Source of the DNA: Acanthaster planci
Lineage: Eukaryota > Echinodermata > Asteroidea > Valvatida > Acanthasteridae
Length of the DNA: 30,280 nt
Direction: 5' to 3'
NCBI RefSeq assembly: GCF_001949145.1
Contig: NW_019091499.1
Location: 547,949 to 578,228 of the forward strand
In this document: one piece after another, positions 12,191-22,552 of the stretch
How positions within the stretch are numbered: position 1 is the first letter of the stretch
Layout of the letters: the number at the start of each line of letters is the position of its first letter
Position numbers and translations under genes: made by a program
Notes under the pieces: generated by a model
Told to the model about the DNA's origin: nothing
The model's database searches: none
What the model saw: the letters and a program-made list of their open reading frames with translations, nothing else

Positions 12191-12322
12191 ATATGCACTA
12201 AAAGGTACATGCACATGTAGCATATCTACCCAGTTTGATGATATAACAACTATCTAACATGCTGACTACATACACCTGTTAAAATATTTCAGAATATGTA
12301 CTTTGAATCTTGTTTTCAGACC

Positions 12323-15300
12323 TCATGCATAGTTCTCCCATAGCCAGTCATGATATTTATTCAGCATGTGGTCGGTTGGTTTCACCTGCAGAAAAGAACC
12401 ATAAAGAAACATATTCAACAGTTTGAAAGGATTTATTTGGCAGGCTTGCTGGTGGGACCTTTTTTGAGAGGAAGATTCTTCGAATTACAGTCATACCATG
12501 TTTGTGCGAGAACCATCTAGGAGATTCTGGCAATTCAACCACATTCAAATTAAAACTGATATCAAAACAGATGTGTGTGTGTGTGTGCAGGGCTGTGGGA
12601 CCCATGCCTTCATACATTCTTTTAGCCATCTCAAAGTGACTATTTATTATTACAAACAAACTGTGACAAGTACCTGTACCCTCTAAAATCAGAAAAAATT
12701 TTCATTTGGGGTCCAAAAAATATTATATCCAATAAAATGAATACTATGAAGACCTGTACGTTTATTATCAGAAAAAAAGCAGAGACAGCATTGTCCTCAT
12801 GGCACTGTATGTAACATGGGCCGTTTTCAAATACTCAACTTCGTCTCCGTCTCAGGCTTCTTTCCCAAAACCAATCCCCGATTGTGGGCCTGAAGTGTTT
12901 AAATTACATTGGATTACTGTAATTTTGGGCTTTCTTGCATCTTATTTGATGTGGCACTAATTAGACTGATTACTGCGCTTACAGCTTCAAAGTCAGCTAG
13001 GAAAAAACAGTTGAAGCCTGAGACGGAGCCGAAGTTGAGTATTGGAAAATGGCCATGATAGTTCTCCCAGTGACCTCAAAATGACCTCCGGGCTTGTGTC
13101 CAAAATGGCTGCTTGCCCTTATTTTTTTCAACATGTCCACACATTTTCAACTAACAACAAAAGCAATTTATCTCCAAACCATGTCCTAGTTATCATATGC
13201 ACTTTGAAGTACACGTGGAATGCTAGCATACACTTTCTTACCTTTGCACAGTTTTAGATTTTGCTCCCTTAATTAAAGTAAAAAACAAACGGTGCTCTGC
13301 CTTCTTGCAACCAAAGGCCTTTGGCACAACATACAAGTACATATTCAAATTGGCTACGCGGAGCTTTAATGACACCTGGTACCCAGACTACAATTTGCAC
13401 ATGGGGTAGTTACCTGTTTCCACTCATTGACACAGAAGATGCGATAGGAATCATTGCCGTATTTCCCAATACCATGCAGCTCTATAGGGTAGGTCCAGTC
13501 TTTACTCAGGTACTCCTCTACATGTGGAAACATCAAAGTACGACAACATGGTTCACAATTAAGATCACAAAAATAATGCACTCAAATGAACCTTACCACA
13601 GTGTCTACTTACGTCATTTAATTCAGGAGAAGATCTAGGAATTTTTCATGGACGCATATGTAATGCATTGCACTGTTACTGATGCACTTCCCTTTTTACA
13701 CTGAGGATATCAGTCTTTTTATTACAACAACTCTCATTTCATTAATCTGTTTTGGGGGGGGTTCAGAGCAGGGGGGGTTCTTTACCTGCTAGCCTTCACC
13801 TTTAGAAATCCTTAGAAAAATGTTGCCATTGTTAGGAAAAAAAAAAACAGGCGATGATTAGATGGAAATGATATCATTTAATCAGACATTCCAATCCCAA
13901 GAGTCAAAAAGTTTAAGGCCCAAAGTTGAAACAATCAACTGAACATTTCAGATGGCATATTTTGTGTCCTTCATTTACATACCATTTATTCCTTCTCAAT
14001 TTTTGAACTGAATATCCCTACCAGTTATAAAAGCTGACAACCTTTTTCAAATTGTCATGAGTACATTTGAATATCCGGCTTGTATTTTGAGAGGTTCCCT
14101 ATGAGATTTTGGATATAATGCACTGAATACTTTTGATGATAGGCAAGCCAAATATTGAGATTTACCTCTCCCTCCTGAATAGAATTTTAAAGATTTTTTC
14201 CTCTGACCTGAGAATCTCACGATCATCTGGGCTCTCTTCTGGTGCAGACCCAATGGGCGGAGCATCCCTACCATGTCCTTCCAGTCTGCCTTACGCGTCA
14301 CCTCTGGGTTGGGCCACGATTCAAAAAACTTCCACAAGACGGGTATTGCCTTGACACCTTTCGGAGGAAATTCACAAACGTTGCCGAGAGCAAGATTTCA
14401 CACATGGGTCGATGGTGGGTATGGGTGGATTGACTGGAATAGCTGACTATGATATATTTATTTCTGTTGCCACCAGATCAAATATTCCATATTGCCCGCT
14501 GGAGGTTCGGGGTCAATAATAATTATACACAAACCTTATTACAAACAATTCTGAAGTACAGGCATGAAAAAAGGATTCAACAAATGTTTCAGTACATGTA
14601 ATTTAAAAGTGAAATATGACATACATATAACACACAGTCAAGGGGGCCAGTACATAACTGCCACATTAGTCATGTTGAAATCTTTGATGACATTATATTT
14701 TTTGCCATGCCTTGAGCATATCTTTATGTGTATAAGCATGAAGGAATGAGACCAGAGACTGATGTCTGTTTTGAACTAAAAAGTCCATGCCCAATTTGTT
14801 GTCAAAACTGACAGGCAAATATTGTTTTTTCTATTTTGACCGTAAGAGGGAATTACAACTTTGTAGGAACATAACGTGCTTTGCTGTTTTGCTCATACTA
14901 CAGCTTGCATTCCTTATGAACTGTTCTTGGGTACCGAAACACTTGCAGAAATTTACAGTCATATGGGACACCGCTGACATGCCTGGCCACTTTGCTGTGT
15001 TTTGTGTCATACACATTTTTACATACTTCAAACGACTCTGGTATCAAAAACATAAGCACTGTTTTCTCCTCCTGTTTATTTAATGGCATTTTACTCCAAA
15101 AGATTCAAGTAGGCCTAACTAAACAGTATTTGAGTATTCATTATCCAATCAAATATCTACGTTGAAAAAACCATCAAGTCACCATTCAACCTTGTCCAGG
15201 AACCTCAAGTTGAAATACCATGATGTGATTATCAAAACTTGATCGGTTATTATCTTATACAAATGAAACCTTTATGCAAAGATGAGAAAACCTTTTGAGA

Positions 15301-16481
15301 AAGTATATACATATGTAACTCACCTGTTGTACGATTGAGGAACATAGTTGCTACAAGGAGTTTCCATGGGTCATGGAACAAACTCTCTTGGACGAGGTTG
15401 AATGGTGACTTGGGTGGGGTCCACTTTTCGGCGGAGGGTTTTGGAGGTGCCTTGGTTGCCCCTTTACCAAAATAGGGGCTCTTCTTGTGAGTCCTCCTCA
15501 ACCTAGTTGAGATTCTTTTTCTTGGCATTGTAGCCACTCTTCTGGTCCTCTGTCGCTTTGCCCTGCAGGGTGATGCAGAATTACTCTTCACTTCTGAATC
15601 ACCTGCGGGTACACAGATCCATTTTGTTATTAATTTCTGGTAATGACACCAGGGATTCTTCAAAAGTGCCCTAGGCACTAGAGGTTACAAGCCTGAAGAA
15701 ACCTGCAACACAAGACAATGACAAGTAGTTACACATTTTAGAGGTGGGAAGAAAACCCCAGAGGAATATTCTGGCTAAAACCCACGGAGCAGGGAATCCA
15801 ACCCGGATCATAGAGGTGGGAAGCGAGGAGGGAGCCACTAAGCCAACCTTCCATGTTTTTTTTAATGCTTTTTAATGCTTAAGACATCTAAACTGCTGCC
15901 AAAGTTTTGGAAGAGCCCACTGGTAAACGTAGTATCTTATCGCTCAGTCCGTTATTACAAATGTTTTGACATGGAATAGCCGTCGAGGGGTCAAGTGACG
16001 AATCGTTCAACAATCTTACTTTAAAGATGGCGACTGAGAGAGCGAGCCCGTTAGATTGAATGGATAAAGGCAAAAACACTGGAAAATACCTGAATAATGT
16101 GAGTGAAATCATTCAATAAATGGTTTTTAGAAAAAGGAAAGGTTAAGAATCATGTTCGTGTGCAAAAGAAATTGCGCCCATGATGATAAGCGGGTGCGCC
16201 GAAAATGTTCAGTACGCCGACACGAAATTGCGCATACGGATGTGTGGCTAAGGATGGATCGGGAGTGAGAGTCTGTGCCACACTGTACTAGTGGGGCTAG
16301 TGTCAAATTAGAGACAACACTTGCCTGGAACAGTTGCAGGATGATCCATGTCAGTCGCCTTGTCATCGTGAGCGGAGGCCTGATGAAGCAATGGTTGCTC
16401 TCCGGAAGTGACACTATCGGCACAATGATCGGCATCGCTGTTGACTTGGCTGAACTTACGCTTCTTCGCTTTGCGTTTCAT
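12323..16481 (-). CDS. MBD4: MBD4-type G:T mismatch DNA glycosylase lacking the MBD
   Basis: This enzyme should remove thymine or uracil from G:T and G:U mismatches, the first step of base excision repair of deaminated methyl-CpG, in the nucleus. Exons in coding order: 16481-16325, 15602-15324, 14357-14208, 13517-13414 and 12385-12323. Phases are 1, 1, 1, 0; total 753 bases, 250 residues. Residues 1-9 (MKRKAKKRK) look like a nuclear signal, and 66-98 are very basic. The glycosylase domain starts near residue 94: SPYFGK, then [27 protein letters not shown], the HhH-GPD hairpin [15 protein letters not shown] (210-223) and KYHDWLWEN near the end. D218 in GND is the position of the catalytic aspartate of human MBD4. 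There is no MBD, and the protein is less than half the length of human MBD4. Intron 1 has a GC donor (CAG, then GCAAGT). The domain exons are certain; exon 1 is supported by phase, an ATG and basic residues, and an earlier exon with an MBD cannot be fully ruled out. Confidence 0.88.
12818..13054. mobile_element. 237-bp MITE inside the last intron of the MBD4-like gene
   Basis: Inverted termini of about 42 bases: left 12818-12860 (beginning GGGCCGTTTTC, containing CTCAACTTCG) and right 13013-13054, which matches as reverse complement with about four differences. There is no coding capacity. CATG lies at both outer edges and could be a target duplication or the end of the repeat itself. It sits between coding exons 13414-13517 and 12323-12385, away from the splice sites. 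Confidence 0.75.
13741..13860. repeat. Low-complexity G and A tracts
   Basis: Two G runs (near 13753 and 13771) and an A run (near 13838) lie in the MBD4-like intron between exons 14208-14357 and 13414-13517. I see no larger repeat structure. Confidence 0.5.
15734..15850 (-). mobile_element. tRNA-derived SINE copy 1
   Basis: Read on the minus strand, a pol III A box TGGCTTAGTGG (15845-15835, perfect to TRGYNNARNNG) is followed 42 bases on by a B box GGTTGGATTCC (15803-15793, one mismatch). This is the spacing of a tRNA gene. A tail containing GGGTTTTCTTCCCACCTCTA follows. The tRNA-like part does not look like a working tRNA because the stems are not kept. It lies in intron 1 of the MBD4-like gene, in the same direction as that gene. 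A second copy with the same tail type is at 26950. Confidence 0.65.
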
Positions 16482-18573
16482 CACTGCATGGACTGTATAA
16501 AAGCCAACTTCATAACATACCGAGTAGGCGACCACGGACCATGCACGGACAAAATGGCATGGCTTCCAATCCAAGCACAGATTATAAGCAATCGGGCTGT
16601 GATTTTACCATGGGGGAAGGAAATGTGTACATCCATGCACATTGAAGGCCTAGGAACCCACACCGCGCGCACATCGCGTACTCGGCCTCACAAAATTTTA
16701 AGTAAATCTGTATCTGTACATACATGTTGTATACACAGCTGGTGCACGAGTGTACTTCTGTAGGGCGCCACCAACAGTCAACACTGCGATAACAGATGAC
16801 ATGCGCGAGCGCCGCTTTAGGGGGGCACCGCAGCAAATAAAATAATTCCCATAGACAGCAGTGATAAATATAAATCCCCATACTTATATTTTAAAAATAC
16901 TCACAATTCTCAGAGGTGTTCAGGCTGCACATAAAAATGATGTTCCACACGTCCCCTTTCATTTTCCTTTCAATTTGTAGTGGGTTGATCAATGATGTTT
17001 TGAGAAATTCTCACCCAAAGCAGACCACCCCTAAAATGAAGGAAATTTCACTGCCCGGAAAAGTAGCAATTTTGAAAATGCATCCCTCTGCAAAATGGCT
17101 CAAATAGTGGCACTTTCGGACTCGACTGCATCCAAATTGCTCAGAATCGGAAGCCCTGAGTCCTGCCCAGAGGTTCAGCGTCATATTTCTTCAATTCCTC
17201 GGTTCGATGGCTCTCAAGACCCTCTAATATAGAATATTCTGAGTGTATAACTTTTATTAAGAGCTCAGCGGACATATTTCTGGCCTAAAAACGAGGGTGC
17301 ACCTTAGTCAACGGTTGAGAGTCGGCATGTCCAATAACTATAATTCTCAGCTTATTTCAAAAGTGTTGAAACAGAGTCATGGGACTATACAACGGGATTT
17401 TCTTCGCACCCTAAGAACAGTATAAAATACCACCGCACACATCGTTTGGCAGAAAAACAATACACAAAACAAAAAGTATTTCAAAACAAAAACACCCGCT
17501 TCTCGAGGAGCCCTGAGTTAGTTGTTTTTCAATCCCAAAGCTAAGTTTTTTTCAGTACCGCCTCGCTGTTTTGTACCGATGCTTTGTGATTTTCCAATGT
17601 AATTTTTTGAGACTAATGCCCGAGCTGAAGGTGATGAGGGACAAAATCAGTGTCCTTGGAGCGTTTTGAAAGAACTGCTAAGCGCACACTTATATTCCCA
17701 TCCAAGTATTAATTAAACGAATAATACACAGGTGGTTGGAAGAGTTCCTAATTCATTTCAACGACTTGGTGGGGAACATGCTACATGCTGATATTTTATT
17801 TTATGAATTCCGTGTTACCTCGTAGTCTAAAAAGTATCTCTGTTGATGACGATGGAGCAAATTGCCAGCCTGAAAGTCTCCTCTCCCAAAACTGGTCAGG
17901 ACAGTGAGATTACCACCACGCTAAATTTGGTCTTGCACGTGACCTCAAATCCTACGGCCCCTTTCTGTCTTCCGTCACGTCCAAAGGTTGACGCCGTAAT
18001 AGCCTTAGACACACTGCTCACATTATGTGCACTGGCGTACCATTCAACTGCCAATGCGCCACCATTGACAGTGAGAAATGTTTGGAGACAACCCTATGAG
18101 AAGGTACTAGTGATCCCTTCGTCGCTAGTTACGTCTAAGGTAAACTTCCTGATGAAAACCTTGCGTACTGTGCACGGTGCAAAAGCGTTTTACAAAGGGA
18201 ACTGGAACCAAGTTTAATTAACAGCTTCTCTTTGCCAACAAATCGTTTGGGGAAATGTTGTCTTTGCTTGGAGACAAAGGCGGCGCATATCGTCTCAGTA
18301 TGCGGTGTTGACGCTAATGCAGCAGGTTCCATTGTGGGCTTGACACATCTGACGTTATGACAGGAAAGAACAATTGGCCAACTGTCTACACGGCACGTGT
18401 ACTACATTTCTTGTAAATTGGTAGAGACTTGTATTATGTTCAATGTACAACAACAAAATAAGCTCGACGGCATCAATCTTTAGGCCCTATGACATTTGAA
18501 CCTAGAGTCAAGGCGCGAAACGGTGAAGCAGTTTTCATTTTTTTTCTTGACAGAAAGTTAAGTTGTGTTCAAA
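16482..18573. other. Shared upstream region of the divergent MBD4-like and receptor genes
   Basis: About 2.1 kb separates the two divergent start codons. TATA-like strings occur at 16495-16502 (TATAAAAG, plus strand) and 17421-17428 (TATAAAAT, plus strand), but no transcript can be assigned. A pyrimidine tract followed by TTGACAG ends at 18553, just before the receptor start codon, and looks like a 3' splice site. The receptor mRNA may therefore have a noncoding leader exon in this region. Open frames at 17095-17232 and 17843-18217 show no recognisable family and are not called. Confidence 0.4.
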
Positions 18574-19635
18574 ATGGAAAATTCGAGTCTTGTGACCGAT
18601 ATAAATGCAACTTTGAATCGGACGGCTAATCCTGTAGATGTCACGGGCGACTTTGATTCACCGAGGAAGTACTCCTTGCTGGTGCAGTACTGGGCCCTCG
18701 TGGTCGGGATACCAGTGGACGCACTGGGCTTTTGGGGGAATCTCATGACCATCATCGCGGTGGCTAAAACATCGGCTCTCAGGACGCCCACAAACCTCTT
18801 CATCATCAGCCTAAGCGTCTCGGACCTCTTGTATTGTATCATCGTGCTGCCGGTCCTCCTGACAGTATACAACCACAACGCCTGGGTCTTTGGCCCAGTC
18901 TTCTGTCGGATCCATCCTTTGCTCATGATCACCTTCGTTGGGGCGACCATCATGTCCCTGGCCGGTACTGCCTTCGGGCGCTGCCTCAAAATCACCCAGT
19001 CGCCGCTTTATGGTAAACTGTTCACCATCAAGTGGCGGGCAACCGTCATGATACTGGTGTGTTGGCTCTTACCGTTAATATTTCTCCTCCCGCCCATCAC
19101 GGGGGTCTGGGGAGACCTGGGCTACGAGCCCAAGACCCTAACCTGCACCTTCCTCCGCGGAGGGAGTAATTCCGGCTACAGTATGTTCTTCATGATATCC
19201 GCGCTGATCATTCCGACTTTCTCGATAACTTTCTGCTACCTGAGAATCCTGCAGACCGTCTGTGCGAACCACAAGCGCGTCCAGAAAATGAGAAAGGCAG
19301 TGGTGAACGAGGTGTCGGGCGCTACGAGGGCCAGGGACTCGATGAAGCGACAGCGGACGACGGCTTACCGGGAGGACATCCAATACACCAAGATGATGCT
19401 GTGCATCTTCCTGGTCTTTATTGTCTGCTACGTGCCCTACATGATGGCGACCCTGGTGGACCCACAGGTAAAGAACATGACCTTCCACTTCTTCTGCGGG
19501 TCGTGTGTGTGGTTCAGCAGCTGTCTCAACCCCATCGTATACGTGATAATGAACAAACACTTCAGGAAGGCCTTTGCCGGGCTCCTGCCCGCCACCACGC
19601 GAGGTCGCGCAGCAACAGAAGTCGTTACCTTATAG
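18574..19635 (+). CDS. Class A GPCR, Tre1/moody/GPR84-like, single coding exon
   Basis: A 353-residue seven-pass plasma-membrane receptor. A TAA stop lies in frame at 18559, so the ATG at 18574 is the start. N-glycosylation sites at N3, N11 and N15 mark the outside N terminus. Landmarks: G55-N56 in TM1; D84 in LSVSDLLYC of TM2; C111 at the top of TM3, expected to pair with C191; W164 in TM4; P214 and Y222 in TM5; C285-Y-V-P288 in TM6; N319-P-I-V-Y323 in TM7; then helix 8 (NKHFRKAF). The segment LLPPITGVWGDLGYEPKTLTC and the TM6 run MMLCIFLVFIVCYVPYMMA resemble the Drosophila Tre1/moody group. In those insects the receptors act in cell migration and epithelial barriers; the ligand here is unknown. 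TM3 ends GRC (135-137) where NRY or DRY is usual, so coupling may be altered. The lack of coding introns suggests an old retrocopy, or just the common single-exon state of many invertebrate receptors. A likely splice acceptor lies at 18553. Confidence 0.9.
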   Translation: MENSSLVTDINATLNRTANPVDVTGDFDSPRKYSLLVQYWALVVGIPVDALGFWGNLMTIIAVAKTSALRTPTNLFIISLSVSDLLYCIIVLPVLLTVYNHNAWVFGPVFCRIHPLLMITFVGATIMSLAGTAFGRCLKITQSPLYGKLFTIKWRATVMILVCWLLPLIFLLPPITGVWGDLGYEPKTLTCTFLRGGSNSGYSMFFMISALIIPTFSITFCYLRILQTVCANHKRVQKMRKAVVNEVSGATRARDSMKRQRTTAYREDIQYTKMMLCIFLVFIVCYVPYMMATLVDPQVKNMTFHFFCGSCVWFSSCLNPIVYVIMNKHFRKAFAGLLPATTRGRAATEVVTL

Positions 19636-21297
19636 ACATTTCTTTTGCGACGTCACAGCTGCATCATGTATTTTTCTTCGTTCCAGAATATCGTAACAAG
19701 CGAGTATATGCTGTATGCACATAAAAAGACCAGAATGAAGAGTGTCTATCTGAGTAATTTCCTGTAGTTGGGGATAGTACCATTTATGCCCATCACGGTT
19801 AACTGAGTGCCTCTCAAGTTTAAGCGGGTGATTTTGGAAATTATTTACTTGTGTGGTTTATAACTGTCTTAGCGAACCCTAAAATGTCAACCCAGCAAAA
19901 AGGTTTCTGCCGGCATTTACGCCTAATTTCCCCCACCGTTTCATTCAATCCAATGCAGCCGAAGACAGGTAGCTTAGAAACGACGGTCTTCGCTAACGAA
20001 GGTATTCAATCGTTCTCGGTGATACAATATCGAATCACTTTGTTCAACGTGAGTTTGCATATACCTGCTTGTCATTGTGAGCCTTGGATGGATTTGAACA
20101 TAAAACATAAAAGCTGACAGATAGGCGGGAGTACAAGGTGGAAGCCTAAATTTATTCAAAGTCTGGCCCTTTTGTGAAACGTAAGGCGAGAGTGTTTTAA
20201 AGATGGTGCTTGGACCCACCGACCCCCCTGGATTCAGAGCTGGATTTTTCGGAGAAGTCTCGGATCCGTGAGATCAAAATAAGTTACAATAAGTAAATTA
20301 GATATAGTTAAGCGGAAAAGTTAAAGGAAAAGAAAAAGCTTGTACCTACTTGCAATACAAGACTTGAATAACTTAGACTTTAACTTTTGCACGTGTTGTA
20401 TGGATGGTGACGTCTTATGTAATACCGGAATTAAGTACATTTTGTAGATATCTGATCAATCTAAGCACGTTTTCAAAAAGGGTAGGGGGCTTTACCTTCT
20501 TGCCTATAAAGGTTGTGCATGGCAACCTTCTTTTAGGTAACTGCTTTTATTACAGAGGAATAGCGCAAAAAGGTCTACTCATGTGGATCCCGTGGAACGA
20601 AAGCTCTTACCCGTTGGCTGCCATACATGCACACCTTCTAAATCAGTTTTCATGACTTATGCTGTCCTATAGTCTTTTCAAGGTGCAGTTTGTTTGCTTT
20701 TTATACCGATTCCTGACAAACGAGAACTTTAATATTGTAAGGTTACCTGTAAATATTCAAGAAATAATAACGTTTAGTGTCTTATGCTGTCTAAAAGAGG
20801 GCGCAGTTGCTCTCTGAAATTGGAATTTTGTGATAGCTCATCAACATTCTGTCTGGCTTGCGATTTACTAAAAATGATGGTGAATTTTTCAATGCTAGAA
20901 TTTCGTATTGAAGCTGATGGTATGCCAGTGTATTATAAGGAGAAGAGAGGACATTTTTAGGTAGTTCAGGCCAAATTTTATGCAGAACACCCAAAACTGG
21001 GAAACCGATGTAAGATTCTTTTGACAAGAAGCTTCCACGTAAAGTTAACTCAATTATAACACCTAAAAATCTAAATTTCCTCGTTGCTTTTCTTAAGTGT
21101 CACTTCATCCCATAAATGGCGCTAAATGTGCCGTTGGATGAATAGATAAAATAAAGTAAAATAGCTTACTTTACTTATCTTGGCATTGTTAACATAAATA
21201 TTCATGTCAACATCTTTGTGATTAAATGTGTAAATAAAATAAAAACGTTTTCCATGTTTGTGAAAAATCTCATGCATAAATGGTTAGGGTTAATACA
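19636..21297. other. 3' flank of the receptor gene, unassigned
   Basis: Probably 3' UTR followed by intergenic DNA. No gene, RNA or clear transposon was recognised. A minus-strand open frame at 20791-21027 has no family motif, although it lies next to LINE-derived DNA and could be more of the same decayed element. Confidence 0.4.
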
Positions 21298-21491
21298 CAG
21301 GGTGTCCACGTAAAAAGTATACCGAGATAAAAAAAATTACTGTAATAGTAAAACTACTTTATATATGGGAAAGAGAATTATATATCCAGAAAGGGCAGAA
21401 TGCCCTCTTTGCAATGGTATACAGCTTGTGATGTTATTGACACAGATGAGTGAACAAAGTCGACCGCTGTTAATGGTATGTGGACACACTG
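21298..21491. mobile_element. 194-bp MITE with CAG(G/T)GTGTCCAC ends
   Basis: The left end reads CAGGGTGTCCACGT and the right end, read inward, CAGTGTGTCCACAT: 12 of 14 match. CAGGGTGTCC-type ends are common in mariner-like and related elements of invertebrates. There is no transposase coding and no clear TA duplication, so the class is uncertain. Confidence 0.45.
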
Positions 21492-21828
21492 CATGAGCTG
21501 ATCCTCTCAATAAGGTCGATGTATATAGGAACAGCTGAGTTGTGAAATTAGCACTTACTTACGAAGGGGTTGGGGCGATATGCAACTGCATGTGCATGTT
21601 ATATCTCAAGTAGCTTGAAAAGACAGGATACAATCAAAATGAGGTTGTGGTTGAACGTTACTTTGAGGTCACTATTTTTAAACTGTAGGCACAGCTTTTG
21701 AAATTTAATTCATTCGGTACAATTCCAGTCAATGAAGATAGTTAAATAGTTTCAACAGTCTTAGTAATGAGTGTAATGTTTTAATGAACTGTAGGTATCT
21801 AATTATAGTGACCCAGACTTTTTGGACG

Positions 21829-22206
21829 GTAACCAATCAATAACTTTCCAAATTTCATCGTTTGTAAATTAGAATCATAAAGAAAGAATGAGGAAAGTTA
21901 TCTTCAATAAAAATCCTTGTTTTGATATTAATGAACATTAAAGGTGTTTTACGTTCATTTATCACAATTTGTTGCATTAAAAACACATGGAGACATCCCT
22001 TTAAATAACAGACACTATAAAAAAAATGGAAAAAAATGAAAGATAATTATTCCCAAGAGTCTAGCCATCATTATTATTTAAGTACAATATTATTATTCAG
22101 TTTATTATTTTTCCATTCAACAAACTGTTTCCTGTCGCAATGATAGTTCCTGAACCAGTCCAGGGCCTTTCCGCCAACTCCATAACTGTAACAAAGGTCT
22201 TTGAAA
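21829..22206 (-). mobile_element. LINE relic, copy 1 (shorter)
   Basis: This stretch shares a series of blocks with 22553-23090 in the same order and orientation, including CTTCAATAAAAA, GATATTAATG, ATAACAGACA and a well-kept block at 22105-22175 (TTTCCTGTCGCAA, GAACCAGTCCAGGG). The kept block, read on the minus strand, is the segment after reverse-transcriptase motif A in copy 2. Copy 1 lacks about 75 bases of motif A and is frameshifted. It is a dead fragment. Confidence 0.55.
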
Positions 22207-22552
22207 AAATAATGGTGTGTGTGTCAAGAAATGATGAAATGTATCTCAGCAAGATCCATGAGGCCAGTGTGGGTTGCGAAATTAACGGGAAACATGTCGG
22301 GGCGATTTTCTTTTCAATTCGTGTCTCAAATACATGTACCTTGGAGAGACGGGCTGAAGTTGAAATAGTGTGGTAAAGCAACACATTAATTCTGGGTTAC
22401 TTTAAAAACAAACCCGAGCATAAGTTTGAAATTCACTGGGTCTATTCCAATCCATAAAGACATGCATGCACATTGAATGATTTTAACAAGAGATTGGCAT
22501 TAGAAAAATGAAATAGGTGTGTAATTTATTGTGACGAGGACGTTTCTTGGAG

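Noticed and set aside
16275-16763. 162-codon plus-strand open frame
   Set aside because: It lies opposite the first MBD4-like exon and is explained as its shadow.
17095-17232. 45-codon open frame beginning MAQIVALSDS
   Set aside because: It reads like a natural protein but is short, has no recognised relative, and neighbouring frames give no continuation.
17843-18217. 124-codon open frame upstream of the receptor
   Set aside because: No family motif, no splice or poly(A) context that ties it to a transcript, and not in phase with the receptor through the acceptor at 18553. It may be chance.
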